NCBI RefSeq assembly: GCF_000024985.1
Contig: NC_013523.1
Span: 434,001-498,000 of the forward strand
DNA from: Sphaerobacter thermophilus DSM 20745
GTDB lineage: Bacteria > Chloroflexota > Chloroflexia > Thermomicrobiales > Thermomicrobiaceae
Direction: 5' to 3'
DNA length: 64,000 nt
Position 1 is the first letter of the stretch. The number at the start of each line of letters is the position of its first letter. A program made the position numbers and the translations under genes. Positions 33,535 to 42,436 of the stretch are shown here, in pieces. The notes under the pieces are model-generated. The model saw nothing but the letters and a program-made list of their open reading frames with translations, was not told the origin of the DNA and did not search any database.

Positions 33535-34377
33535 TTGGAACACCGGCCAACCTACGTCCGTGCCATTCTGCTGAGTCTGACCATCGCCGCGCTGCTGGCC
33601 CTGCTGGGGGTCTGGGCACAGCGGGTCGATGTGGGTCCAGGCTCGGTGCCGATCTACGACCCGGAGGGCCGCTCCTACTGGCTCGCCGGTCTGGCGGCGG
33701 CGGTGCTGGCCGCCGTGCTGTTCCAGGTGTTCGATCGCGAGACCAGCTACGCGCTGTCGACCGCCGCCGCGCGGCAGGTGCGCTATGAGCCTGCATCGGA
33801 GTTGCCCACGGCGTGGCTCCTGCCGGGGGTAGCGACCTTCGCCGCGGTCATGCTGCTGGCCGTCTACCATGGGGAGACCGCCATCGCCGGGATATCGCTC
33901 GGGGCCTTCGTGACACTCGCATCCGCTAGTATCGCCCGGCACTTCCTCTATGACGCGGACTCCCTGGTGCGGCAGCGTGCCCGTGCGTGCTCCACGTTGC
34001 TGATCCACGGCGTCGCGTTCGTCGCCCTTGCGATGGTCTACATCAATAAGGTCCGCAGCCTTTTCTCTGCCACTGCCGTTCTGGTGATCGGTGTGCTCCT
34101 GCTTCTGCAGCTCACGGAGGGGGAGGACGCGCTGTTCGGCCGGCGCCTCGTCTACGCGCTGGCCGGCGGGGTGATGCTGGGGCAGGTTACCTGGGTCCTG
34201 AACTACTGGAAGGCGACCGGCTGGACCGGCGGCGCGGTGCTGCTCATCTTCTTCTACCTGGCGGCCGGGCTGATCTCCGCCCAACTCCGGCGCGGGGTGG
34301 CCGGCCGCGACCTGGCCGAGTACGGCGGGATCGCGGCGGTGGCCTTCAGCATCGTGGTCTATTCGATCCTACGCTAG
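33535..34377 (+). CDS. Polytopic membrane protein, unknown function (possibly DUF5656)
   Basis: About 280 residues with eight or so hydrophobic helices joined by short loops; the central loop AARQVRYEPASELPTAW and the segment RHFLYDADSLVRQRARA are the only polar regions of note. The TTG at 33535 has GGAGAG eight bases upstream and starts shortly before the first helix; the frame reaches 33430. It resembles proteins called DUF5656 in Chloroflexota, from memory and unverified. A tiny acidic gene follows 11 bases after its stop. Confidence 0.6.
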   Translation: MEHRPTYVRAILLSLTIAALLALLGVWAQRVDVGPGSVPIYDPEGRSYWLAGLAAAVLAAVLFQVFDRETSYALSTAAARQVRYEPASELPTAWLLPGVATFAAVMLLAVYHGETAIAGISLGAFVTLASASIARHFLYDADSLVRQRARACSTLLIHGVAFVALAMVYINKVRSLFSATAVLVIGVLLLLQLTEGEDALFGRRLVYALAGGVMLGQVTWVLNYWKATGWTGGAVLLIFFYLAAGLISAQLRRGVAGRDLAEYGGIAAVAFSIVVYSILR

Positions 34378-34388
34378 CGAGGGTTGCC

Positions 34389-34568
34389 GTGGCGGAAGAG
34401 TTGAACGGACGGTCGCTCTACGACCTCATGCTGGAGCTGGATCGCCTGGAGGAGATCCGCGAGGATCTCCTGGAACTGGGCCTCCGCAGCCTCGATGAGA
34501 TCGAGGCCCGCATCGACGAGCTGAATCGGATTATCGACGAGGCCGACGACGAGCTCGACGAGGAGTAG
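34389..34568 (+). CDS. Small acidic coiled-coil protein (59 residues)
   Basis: A GTG-initiated frame of 59 residues, MAEELNGRSLYDLMLELDRL at the start, with heptad-spaced Leu/Ile and about one third acidic residues, ending in a run of Asp and Glu. GAGGG lies six bases upstream. Strong helix and coiled-coil character together with codon bias like its neighbours argue that it is real. It begins 11 bases after the membrane protein stop, so they are probably co-transcribed. Function unknown. Confidence 0.6.
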   Translation: MAEELNGRSLYDLMLELDRLEEIREDLLELGLRSLDEIEARIDELNRIIDEADDELDEE

Positions 34569-34607
34569 GCGTCGATCTGCTCCCAGGAGCGGCCCTCACC
34601 CCCGGCT

Positions 34608-34629
34608 CCTCTCCCAATGTTGGGAGAGG
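34608..34629. repeat. CCCTCTCCC-family palindrome
   Basis: Perfect arms CCTCTCCCAA and TTGGGAGAGG with a TG centre, preceded by CCCTCACCCCC, between convergent genes. Confidence 0.8.
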
Positions 34630-34684
34630 GGAGCTGTCCACTGGGGTCAGGCGGTGCGCCGGTTGACGCCCGCCTTCCGTGTCC

Positions 34685-35545
34685 TTACGCCTTGTTGGCG
34701 TGCCGCCAGCTCGTGAGGGCGCCGCGCATGACCTCAATGGCGGACGCCATAGTGGTTTCTCCCTCTGCACCCCGCGCATACATCGCAAGCAGGCCGAACG
34801 TGCCGACCTTCCCGGTGTCCATCACTATTTCGATGCGCCGGAGCAGGGTCGGGATGTCGAGACCGTTCGGCTCCTTGGTGGGGTGGGTAGGCGTGAGGCT
34901 GGCGTCGAGCACGTCGAGGTCGACGTGGAGATAGATCAAATCGGTCTGTTCGGCGAGGCGCGCCACGGCCTGGGCGAGGGTCGCGTCGTCGCGCGTCACC
35001 TCCACGTCCGTCGCGTGGATCAGCCGCTCCTCGTCCGGGTCCAGGTTGCGGACGTCGACCATCACGATCCGGTCGGTCGGGAGCGGAACCTGCTGGCGCG
35101 CCAGCTCGCGCCAGGGGGCGTAGCAGAGTCCGGCGCTGACAGCGACCGGCATGCCGCCGAGCATGCCACTGAGCGTGGTGCGCGGCGTGTTGAAGTCGCC
35201 GTGTGCGTCGAACCAGACCAGGCCGATGCGCGCGGCCGGGCCGTGGGCCTGCTGGAGCCCGCCGATGACGCCCGGGAGGTGCGAGCAGTTGCCGCCGGTG
35301 ACCACCACGTGCCGGCCCGCCGCAATGCCGTCGGCCACGGCTCCGGCGATCTGGCCGCAGACGCGACCGAGGGTGACGATGCGATCCGCGTCTCGCTCGG
35401 CCTCCGGGAGGACTGGGGTGGCGAAGGTGACATCCCCGCCCGCGACATCGTAGACACCCGCTTGCTGGAGGGCGGTCGTCTCCAGCTCGCGGTCCGGTGC
35501 GGGTCGACCATCGCCGTAGTGGATCTGAACGACATGGAGATCCAT
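34685..35545 (-). CDS. Arginase/agmatinase family protein with altered metal site
   Basis: A ureohydrolase-fold protein of 286 residues. The DAHGD motif (WFDAHGDFNTP) and the late DLD motif (HVDLDVLDAS) that bind the dinuclear manganese centre are intact. In the first motif GGDHS is replaced by GGNCSH, so the usual first His ligand is Cys. The enzyme may be an arginase, agmatinase, guanidinase or formiminoglutamase relative; the substrate is not clear. I chose the ATG at 35545, preceded by GGGGGAAG; the long upstream frame is antisense to rarA and spurious. It is divergent from rarA. Confidence 0.82.
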   Translation of the reverse strand: MDLHVVQIHYGDGRPAPDRELETTALQQAGVYDVAGGDVTFATPVLPEAERDADRIVTLGRVCGQIAGAVADGIAAGRHVVVTGGNCSHLPGVIGGLQQAHGPAARIGLVWFDAHGDFNTPRTTLSGMLGGMPVAVSAGLCYAPWRELARQQVPLPTDRIVMVDVRNLDPDEERLIHATDVEVTRDDATLAQAVARLAEQTDLIYLHVDLDVLDASLTPTHPTKEPNGLDIPTLLRRIEIVMDTGKVGTFGLLAMYARGAEGETTMASAIEVMRGALTSWRHANKA

Positions 35546-35675
35546 CCTTGACTTCCCCCTTCCACCCCGTGGGCGCTGCGTGGGCCGGTGTCCTCCGCAG
35601 GCAGTGTACGAGGAGCGCGCGGAGCCGTCGAGTACAATCGGGGTCGACTGGTCGCCAAGAACGGCAGGGGGCGCG

Positions 35676-37058
35676 ATGGATCTGTTCGAAGCCCACAAGC
35701 GGGATCTGCTGCGCAAGAGGGCGCCGCTTGCCGACCGCATGCGGCCACGCACGCTCGACGAGTTCGTCGGCCAAGAACAGGTCGTCGGGCCGGGCACGCT
35801 GCTGCGCCGGGCGATCGAGCAGGACCGGCTGAGCTCGCTCATCCTCTGGGGTCCGCCGGGCAGCGGGAAAACGACGCTGGCGCGGATTATCGCCACGGTC
35901 ACCAAGGCCGAGTTCGTGCAGGTTTCCGCGGTGTCGGCCGGGGTGGCCGACCTGCGGCGCGAGGTGAAGGAGGCGAGCGACCGGCTGGGGATGCACGGGC
36001 GCCGCACCATCCTCTTCATCGATGAGATCCACCGGTTCAACCGCGCCCAGCAGGACGCGATCCTGCCCTACGTCGAGGACGGGACGATCATCCTGATCGG
36101 CGCGACGACGGAGAACCCCTCGTTCGAGGTGAACTCGCCGCTGCTCTCCCGGTCGCGGGTGATCGTGCTCAAGGCGCTGGATGACGACGCGGTGCGCACC
36201 ATCGTGCTCCGGGCCCTGGAAGACCCCGAGCGAGGGTTGGGTGGTCAGGGCCTGCGGATCGACGATAGCGCACTGGACCTGTTGGTCAACCTCGCCAACG
36301 GCGACGCCCGCTTCGCGCTCAACACCCTGGAGATGGCATCGGTCGGCGCCGAGAACGGCGTGATCGGACGTGAACAGGTCGCGGAGGCGGCGTACCAGCG
36401 GGCCGGGGTCTACGATCGGGCCGGGGACGCGCACTACGACACCATCTCGGCGCTGCACAAGTCGATCCGCGGCTCCGACCCCGACGCGGCGCTGTACTGG
36501 CTGGCGCGGATGCTGGAGCGGGGCGACGACCCGCTCTACGTGGCGCGGCGGCTGGTGCGGGCGGCGTCCGAGGACATCGGTTTGGCGGACCCACAGGCGC
36601 TCACCGTGGCGGTGGCGGCGCAGCAGGCCGTGCACTTCCTCGGCATGCCGGAGGGCGCGCTGGCGCTCGCCGAGGCGGCGGTCTACCTGGCTACCGCGCC
36701 GAAGAGCAACGCGCTGTATCGTGCCTACGGCGCGGCGGCCGAGGACGTGCGCCGCACGCGGAACGAGCCGGTGCCGATCCATCTGCGCAACGCACCCACA
36801 CGGCTGATGAAGGAGCTCGGCTACGGGGCGGAGTACCGCTACGCGCACGATTACGACGAGGCGATCGTCGAGCAGCAGCACCTGCCGGACAACCTGGTGG
36901 GTCGGCGCTACTACGAGCCAACCGGGCGCGGCTACGAGCGGGAGGTTGCCGCGCGCCTGGAGCGGTGGCGGGCGTTGCTGGCGCGGCGGGCGAGGGAAGG
37001 GAGGCGCGCGGGTGGTCGCGATATTCAACCGAAAGCGCCCCGGCGGTCGGGCGAATGA
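35676..37058 (+). CDS. rarA: Replication-associated recombination protein A (MgsA/RarA)
   Basis: An AAA+ ATPase of 460 residues related to clamp-loader subunits and eukaryotic WRNIP1; it acts at stalled replication forks. [18 protein letters not shown] opens the domain, Walker A is GPPGSGKTT, Walker B is [12 protein letters not shown], sensor 1 is [19 protein letters not shown], and the C-terminal tetramerisation part contains [15 protein letters not shown] and [18 protein letters not shown] -10 lies at 35633-35638. The 3' end overlaps rph by 47 bases. Confidence 0.95.
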   Translation: MDLFEAHKRDLLRKRAPLADRMRPRTLDEFVGQEQVVGPGTLLRRAIEQDRLSSLILWGPPGSGKTTLARIIATVTKAEFVQVSAVSAGVADLRREVKEASDRLGMHGRRTILFIDEIHRFNRAQQDAILPYVEDGTIILIGATTENPSFEVNSPLLSRSRVIVLKALDDDAVRTIVLRALEDPERGLGGQGLRIDDSALDLLVNLANGDARFALNTLEMASVGAENGVIGREQVAEAAYQRAGVYDRAGDAHYDTISALHKSIRGSDPDAALYWLARMLERGDDPLYVARRLVRAASEDIGLADPQALTVAVAAQQAVHFLGMPEGALALAEAAVYLATAPKSNALYRAYGAAAEDVRRTRNEPVPIHLRNAPTRLMKELGYGAEYRYAHDYDEAIVEQQHLPDNLVGRRYYEPTGRGYEREVAARLERWRALLARRAREGRRAGGRDIQPKAPRRSGE

Positions 37059-37752
37059 CGAGCTCCGCCCGGTGACGATCCAGCCGGGTTTCGCGCCCTA
37101 CGCCGAAGGCTCGGCGCTGATCACGATGGGCAACACCCACGTCCTCTGCACGGCCACGATCGAGGAGCGGGTGCCGCCGTTCCTCGTCGGCAAGGGGCAG
37201 GGCTGGGTCACGGCCGAGTACGGGATGCTGCCCCGCAGTTCCCCACAGCGCATCCCGCGCGAGCGCTCCCTGACCGGCGGACGGACCCAGGAGATCCAGC
37301 GGCTGATCGGCCGCTCCCTGCGCGCGGTGACGAAGCTTGACCTCCTGGGCGAGCGCACGATTCTGATCGACTGCGATGTGCTGCGCGCCGACGGCGGGAC
37401 GCGCACGGCGGCGATCACCGGCGGCTACGTAGCGCTGCGACTGGCGCTGGAGCGCCTGGTGCGCACCGGACAACTGAAGGCCGTGCCGCTCACCGGGTAC
37501 GTGGCGGCCGTCAGCGTCGGGGTTGTCTGGGACGAGGTGCGCCTGGACCTGGAGTACGAGGAGGACAGCCAGGCGGAGGTCGACTGCAACGTGGTCATGA
37601 CCGACCGCGGCGACATCGTCGAGGTCCAGGGGACGGCCGAGGGCAAACCGTTCCCGCGCGCCCGGCTGGACGCGATGCTCGACCTCGCCGAGCGCGGTGT
37701 TCGGCAATTGGTCGAGTACCAGAAAGCAGCGCTCAGCAGCCACTCTGAATAG
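37012..37752 (+). CDS. rph: Ribonuclease PH
   Basis: A phosphorolytic 3'-5' exoribonuclease of 246 residues that trims tRNA 3' ends. Family motifs are present in order: [33 protein letters not shown], the Arg-rich [38 protein letters not shown] and DLDYEEDS-like [13 protein letters not shown]. The GTG at 37012 follows GGGAGG and lies inside rarA in another frame. It appears to form a two-gene operon with rarA. Confidence 0.95.
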   Translation: MVAIFNRKRPGGRANDELRPVTIQPGFAPYAEGSALITMGNTHVLCTATIEERVPPFLVGKGQGWVTAEYGMLPRSSPQRIPRERSLTGGRTQEIQRLIGRSLRAVTKLDLLGERTILIDCDVLRADGGTRTAAITGGYVALRLALERLVRTGQLKAVPLTGYVAAVSVGVVWDEVRLDLEYEEDSQAEVDCNVVMTDRGDIVEVQGTAEGKPFPRARLDAMLDLAERGVRQLVEYQKAALSSHSE

Positions 37753-37834
37753 CCACGTCCTCGAACGCCTGGCAAATCCGGCTGGACGATCGGAGCCCAC
37801 ATCCGGACAACACGGTTTTCACCACCCGGCCTGC

Positions 37835-37856
37835 GCCCGGGGGTTTACCCCCGGGC
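37835..37856. repeat. GC hairpin, fragment of the CCCGGGGCT repeat family
   Basis: Perfect arms GCCCGGGGGT and ACCCCCGGGC with a TT loop lie after rph and overlap the last codons of the convergent membrane protein gene. It could act as a bidirectional terminator, though no T run follows. Confidence 0.65.
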
Positions 37857-38282
37857 ACGGGCCACTGCGCTCGGGTCCATCCGTCGCAGGGCGATCAGGG
37901 CGGCGATGAGCGCGATCTCCAGTGCCGTTGCGGTGAGATCCAGCGCGCCGACCGGCAGCCGCACGAAGGTGATCATCATCGGCAGTCCCACCAGCCGGGT
38001 GAAGGCCCAGATCGCCACGATGACGACGTTGAGGACCAGCCCCAGCCGCAGCGTCCACCTGCGCGGGCCGAACAGCAGATTCACCGCCAGAGCGCCCTGT
38101 GCCATGGCGACAAGGAGGAAGAACATCCCGCGCAGCGGGGCGAGGGCGAACTCTCCTGGGAGTACCCAGAGGTGGATCAACTCTGACGCGAACGCCAAGC
38201 CAGCGGCGGCGACGGCGAGGCGACGGGTGGTGATCTTCGGCGACGCGATCCGTTCGGCGTCTCGTCGCGTGGTCACAGTCAT
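37845..38282 (-). CDS. Small membrane protein downstream of the multicopper oxidase
   Basis: A 145-residue protein with four predicted helices (from about residues 25, 49, 74 and 110), beginning MTVTTRRDAERIAS. The ATG at 38282 is one base beyond the multicopper oxidase stop (TGAGATG), so the two are translationally coupled; an in-frame TTG at 38291 is an alternative. Unknown family. Partnership with the copper oxidase is inferred from coupling. The C-terminal codons overlap a repeat hairpin. Confidence 0.65.
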   Translation of the reverse strand: MTVTTRRDAERIASPKITTRRLAVAAAGLAFASELIHLWVLPGEFALAPLRGMFFLLVAMAQGALAVNLLFGPRRWTLRLGLVLNVVIVAIWAFTRLVGLPMMITFVRLPVGALDLTATALEIALIAALIALRRMDPSAVARARG

Positions 38283-38283
38283 C

Positions 38284-39831
38284 TCAGACAACCTCGAAGT
38301 TCTCCATCATCATCATGTCCTCGTGCTCCAGGTTGTGGCAGTGGAACACGTACTTGCCGCGGTATCCGCTGAAGCGGGCGATGATCTGTGCCGACCCGCC
38401 GCGCATGAAGACGGTGTCCTTCCAGCCGGCGTCCCACGGGCCAGGCGGACCGCCGTTGCGTGACAGCACGCGGAAGTGCACCAGGTGCAGGTGGATCGGG
38501 TGTTCCGGGTCGGCGTGGAGCTCCCAGATCTCGGTTGTGTCCAGCCGCGGGCGCGCCGCGATCCGGTTGGGGTCGAAGATCCGAAAGTTGACCGTCGAAG
38601 GCCAGCCGAAGAAGCCGGCGATGAACTGGAAGCGGCGCACCTCCACCGCCTCGCTCGGGTCCGGCAGCGGCTCTTCGGGCGCCAGCCGGTCCGGGATCTC
38701 GCTGTATTCCTCCTCGCGGCGCGCGACGTCGAACCGCATCACGTCGGCGGTGGGGCCGACGCCCTCCCGGTTCACCAGGCGGACGCTCGTGCCGACCGGA
38801 TACTGGCCGAAGTCGACGATGACGTCGAAGCGCTCGGCCGGGGAGATCAGGATCTCGTCGTGCGGGATGGGTGTCTCCAGCAGGCCGCCGTCGCTGCCGA
38901 TCTGGATGAAGGCCGGACCGTTCGGCGGCGGTGGGTCGAGCGCCAGGAGATAGGGACGGGCGTTGGAGGCGTTGAGCAGCCGAAGTCGGTAGCGCGCGGT
39001 GCCCACGTCGAGCACCGGCCAGGGCGCGCCGTTGACCAGGATGGTGTCGCCGAACACGCCGTTGGCGAAGGACGACACGACGCCCGGCTGGCCCTGGAGC
39101 GTCGGGTCGAGCGATGGATAGTAGAGATCGCCGTCCGCGGTGAAGGTGCGGTCGGTGATGACCAGCGGAACTTCACGCTCGTCGCGCGGCAGTGGCAGGG
39201 CGTCCTCGATCTCGTCCCGGATGATGTACAACCCGGCGAGACCACGGTAGACCTGCGGGCCGGTGAAGTCCATCCGGTGGTCGTGGTACCAGAGCATCGC
39301 GGCCCGCTGCTGGTTCGGGTAGACGTAATCTCTTGTCCCGTGGGCGACCGCGCCGCCGTGATGGTGCCCCGTGCCGTGGTTAGCGTCGTGGCTACTGGAA
39401 GCCGGCAGGATCAGGTCGGTCGGGTACCCGTCGCTCTCCGGCGGGGTGACACCCCCGTGGAGGTGGGTGACGACCGGGACCGGGAGTTCGTTCCGCTGGC
39501 TCACGACCACCTGGCGCCCGCTCCGTGCCTCGATGGTGGGGCCGGGGAAGATCCCCTCGTAGCCCCAGATGGTCGTCCGGTAGCCGGGCAGGATCTCCGC
39601 CGTGGCCTCCCGCTGGACCATCTCGTAGTAGTCCGTCGACGCGTCAGTGCGCACCGGCTTCAGCACCGGCGGGATGGGCAGGGGAACCTGGAACGGCTCG
39701 ACCGGGGGGCTGGTGACGGCGCCGGCCTTCGCCAGTTCGTTCATCGGGCCGATCATCCGGCCGATGGGGAGTGCAACCGAGGCGACGCCCAACATGCCCA
39801 GCCGGAGGAATCCTCTCCGCGAGAGTTTCAT
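38284..39831 (-). CDS. Tat-exported multicopper oxidase
   Basis: A three-cupredoxin-domain oxidase of 515 residues of the CotA/bilirubin-oxidase type. The twin-arginine leader is MKLSRRGFLRLG. Copper ligands are HLHGG (His123, His125), WYHDH (His183, His185), HPIHLH (His444, 447, 449) and HCHNLEHEDM (His497, Cys498, His499, His503), the last having Met at the axial position. A His-rich insert (residues about 148-164) lies between the first two motifs. It should oxidise metals or phenols outside the membrane, reducing O2 to water. The ATG at 39831 has GGAAGG upstream. Confidence 0.93.
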   Translation of the reverse strand: MKLSRRGFLRLGMLGVASVALPIGRMIGPMNELAKAGAVTSPPVEPFQVPLPIPPVLKPVRTDASTDYYEMVQREATAEILPGYRTTIWGYEGIFPGPTIEARSGRQVVVSQRNELPVPVVTHLHGGVTPPESDGYPTDLILPASSSHDANHGTGHHHGGAVAHGTRDYVYPNQQRAAMLWYHDHRMDFTGPQVYRGLAGLYIIRDEIEDALPLPRDEREVPLVITDRTFTADGDLYYPSLDPTLQGQPGVVSSFANGVFGDTILVNGAPWPVLDVGTARYRLRLLNASNARPYLLALDPPPPNGPAFIQIGSDGGLLETPIPHDEILISPAERFDVIVDFGQYPVGTSVRLVNREGVGPTADVMRFDVARREEEYSEIPDRLAPEEPLPDPSEAVEVRRFQFIAGFFGWPSTVNFRIFDPNRIAARPRLDTTEIWELHADPEHPIHLHLVHFRVLSRNGGPPGPWDAGWKDTVFMRGGSAQIIARFSGYRGKYVFHCHNLEHEDMMMMENFEVV

Positions 39832-39931
39832 GGAAGTTCCTTCCCAGGGGTCTGCGTGAGTGGGGTGGTTGCCGCCCGGCCCCACCCGCAGGTCGCGTGA
39901 CCCGCGGGCGGGGTGGGGCGACACCAGCGAG

Positions 39932-41569
39932 CTAGCGCGCCAGAAGGCTGCGGAGCGCCTCCTCCAGGGCGCCGGCCGGGTCGTCGAAAGCGGTCTGGGC
40001 GCGCCAGGCGACGATACCGTCCGGGCGCACCAGCAGCGCCCCGGAGCCGGTCAGGCCGTGCGCGTCGGCGAAGCGCCCCTCGACGTCGGCCAGGTCGCCG
40101 CCCGGGCCGATGCGGTAGACATCGAGCGGGAGGCCGAGGTCGTCAGCCACGCGCCGAGCGGGCTCGACCCAGACGCTGTCGCCCGCCGGGGCCAGCAGCA
40201 CGAACCGCCGGCCGTAGAGGTCGATCGTCGAAATGACCTCGCCGTTGCGCGCCAGCTCGAGGTGCGGCGCACGGGTACCCGGCTGCCCGGCGAGCTGGCC
40301 GACCGGCAGCGCCGGTGCATCGCCGTCGGGCGCACCGATCACGGCGGCCGAGCGGTAGATCGGGCCGAAGGTCACCGTGCTGTAGTCCATGAGCGGCGGA
40401 TTGTCCTCACCGGCGACGCGCGTCTGCCAGCGGGCGAGTGCCTGCTGCATGATGAAGTGACCGACCGCGTAGCGCTCGTCGTGGTAGCTGTCGAGCAGCG
40501 CAGGCCCTGCCTCGCCGCGGATGACCGCCGCGAGCTTCCAGGCCAGGTTGTGGGCGTCCTGGATCCCGGTGTTGGCGCCGAGACCGCCGGTCGGCGGGAC
40601 GATGTGTGCCGCGTCACCGGCCAGGAACACGCGCCCCGCGCGGTACCGCTGCGCGACCTGTGCGCCGATGGTGAAGCCCAGCACCTTGATGTCCGTGCCC
40701 GGAATCTGGGGCCGAACTGTGACCGGCACACCGGGGATGCCCGCTGCCTGGCCCACCAGCTCCGCCACGCGGTCGTCGGTGAAGTCTTCGACCGACTCAC
40801 CATAGTCCGGCATGTAGCCCATCCCGAAGACCCACCGCTGGCCGGCCTGGTCGTGGGCCATCAAGATCGTGCCCGGGCGCGGCTGCTGCAGGTAGGCGAT
40901 GTTCACCGGCCGGCCGCGCAGTGCCGGGGTGAGGTCGGCCGTGATCGTCGCCGTGATGGTGTGGAAGAAGGGACCGGGCCCCTCGGTCGGGATCTCCAGC
41001 CGCTTGCGGATCGGGCTGGAGTACCCATCGGCAGCGATCATGTAGTCGGCGCGGACGACGCGCTCATCCCCGGTCCGGCGATCGACGAGCCGCGCGGTGA
41101 CGCCGTCCTCGTCCTGGGTGAACTCCACCATCTCGGTCGAGAAGTGCAGCTCGGCGCCCAGCTCGACCGCGCGCTCGCGCAGGAGCAGCTCCAGCTTATC
41201 CTGGTCGATCGGCGCGAAGGGCGACGGGCTCAGGTTCGCCTGGGGCACGTCGTCCTCCGGCTCCTCGACCGGGTGGTGCTCGCCGGCAAGATTGTCGGCC
41301 TGCACCGCGACCCAGGCGAACTGGTCGCCGCCGGCGTAGCTGGCCGCGCGGATGGCCGGCTCGAGCCCGACCTGCCGGTACAGCTCCACGGTGCGGGGGG
41401 TGAAGCCCCGGGCACGCGGGTGCATCAGCAGGTCCGGATGGCGCTCGACGAGCTTGGCGCGCACACCCTGCGCGGCCAGGAACAGGGCCGCCGAGAGCCC
41501 GACCACGCCGCCACCAACGATCAGAACCGGGGTGTGCTCGTAGTTCATCGCTGCGTTGTTCCGCTGCAT
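39932..41569 (-). CDS. FAD-dependent aromatic monooxygenase (PHBH/TcmG type)
   Basis: A 545-residue flavin hydroxylase. The FAD dinucleotide motif is VLIVGGGVVGLSAALFLA, the DG motif is YMIAADGYSSPIRKRL, and GRVFLAGDAAHIVPPTGGLG is the GD motif that binds the FAD ribose. A C-terminal thioredoxin-like domain (about 390-545) is present, as in polyketide hydroxylases such as TcmG and RdmE. The substrate is an aromatic or polyketide ring, not determined. The ATG at 41569 follows GGAAGG. It lies downstream of the DrrAB-like exporter genes on the same strand. Confidence 0.9.
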   Translation of the reverse strand: MQRNNAAMNYEHTPVLIVGGGVVGLSAALFLAAQGVRAKLVERHPDLLMHPRARGFTPRTVELYRQVGLEPAIRAASYAGGDQFAWVAVQADNLAGEHHPVEEPEDDVPQANLSPSPFAPIDQDKLELLLRERAVELGAELHFSTEMVEFTQDEDGVTARLVDRRTGDERVVRADYMIAADGYSSPIRKRLEIPTEGPGPFFHTITATITADLTPALRGRPVNIAYLQQPRPGTILMAHDQAGQRWVFGMGYMPDYGESVEDFTDDRVAELVGQAAGIPGVPVTVRPQIPGTDIKVLGFTIGAQVAQRYRAGRVFLAGDAAHIVPPTGGLGANTGIQDAHNLAWKLAAVIRGEAGPALLDSYHDERYAVGHFIMQQALARWQTRVAGEDNPPLMDYSTVTFGPIYRSAAVIGAPDGDAPALPVGQLAGQPGTRAPHLELARNGEVISTIDLYGRRFVLLAPAGDSVWVEPARRVADDLGLPLDVYRIGPGGDLADVEGRFADAHGLTGSGALLVRPDGIVAWRAQTAFDDPAGALEEALRSLLAR

Positions 41570-41656
41570 CGGTGTTTCACCTTCCCTGGCGACCCTGCCC
41601 GTGGCACGGCCGCCCTGGTTCGGCGGGGGATGGACGCCGTCCCCGCCCGGTACTGC

Positions 41657-42436
41657 CTAGATCGAACGCTGGTAGGCGCCGAACGCCCGTGTGGCGAGCC
41701 AGGTAGCCACCACTGCCAGGGCGACAAGCCCCGCGCCGCGTGTGAGGACCAGCGACCAGTCCATGGACGCGGCCTCGGGTGCGCTCCGGCCGATCTCGAC
41801 CGCCCAGTTCAGCGGGTTGAACCGGGATACCTGCCGGATCCAGCCCGGCATCAGCGCCGGAGCCATGAAGACCGACGACAGGAACGTCAGGGGTAGGAGG
41901 AGGAACTGGACGACACCGATGATCGACTCCTCCTTGCGCACGACCAGCGCGACGGCGCAGGAGAGCGCGCCGAAGATCGCCGTGAGCAGCACCGCGGCTG
42001 CGATCAGCACCGCCACCTGGGCCACGCCGCCGGCGAAGCGCGCACTGACCAGCAGGCCGAGCCCGATCAGGATCAGCGACTGGATCACCGTCACCAGACC
42101 CGTCTGGATCAACCGGCCGGTGATCAGCGCGCTGCGCGAGACGGGCGAGACCAGGAAACGGTCCAGCACGCCGCGCTCGAGGTCGCTGACGATGCTCACG
42201 CCGAGCCAACCGCCGCTGAAGAGCGCGCTCATGGCGACGACGCCGGGCGTGAGGAAGGTGGCGTAAGAGCCGGTGTTGAAGCCGGGCAACTCCACCACGC
42301 GCTTGAAGAGGGCGCCGAACAGCAGCAGGTAGATGATCGGCTGCACCAGGCTGAACGCGATGTACCACGGCTGGCGGCTGAAGTTGCGCAGGTGCCGCCC
42401 GGCGATGTCCATCGTGTGGATGAGCGCTGTCATCAT
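41657..42436 (-). CDS. DrrB-like ABC-2 permease
   Basis: A 259-residue permease with six helices. The N-terminal TMDIAGRHLRNFSRQPWYIAF and the motif DLERGVLDRFLVSPVSRSALI match the daunorubicin-resistance DrrB group. It partners with the ATPase gene, whose stop overlaps its start by 4 bases (ATGA). Together they should export a hydrophobic drug or lipid. Confidence 0.9.
   Translation of the reverse strand: MMTALIHTMDIAGRHLRNFSRQPWYIAFSLVQPIIYLLLFGALFKRVVELPGFNTGSYATFLTPGVVAMSALFSGGWLGVSIVSDLERGVLDRFLVSPVSRSALITGRLIQTGLVTVIQSLILIGLGLLVSARFAGGVAQVAVLIAAAVLLTAIFGALSCAVALVVRKEESIIGVVQFLLLPLTFLSSVFMAPALMPGWIRQVSRFNPLNWAVEIGRSAPEAASMDWSLVLTRGAGLVALAVVATWLATRAFGAYQRSI

Noticed and set aside
34734-37028. 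Minus-strand open frame of more than 760 codons
   Set aside because: It is antisense to rarA and overlaps the arginase-like gene in another frame; no domain can be recognised in it.
39860-41896. Very long plus-strand open frame (over 670 codons)
   Set aside because: It lies antisense to the FAD monooxygenase gene, which has clear family motifs. Long antisense frames are expected at this GC content; its composition (Arg, Asp, Val, Gly-rich) is not protein-like.
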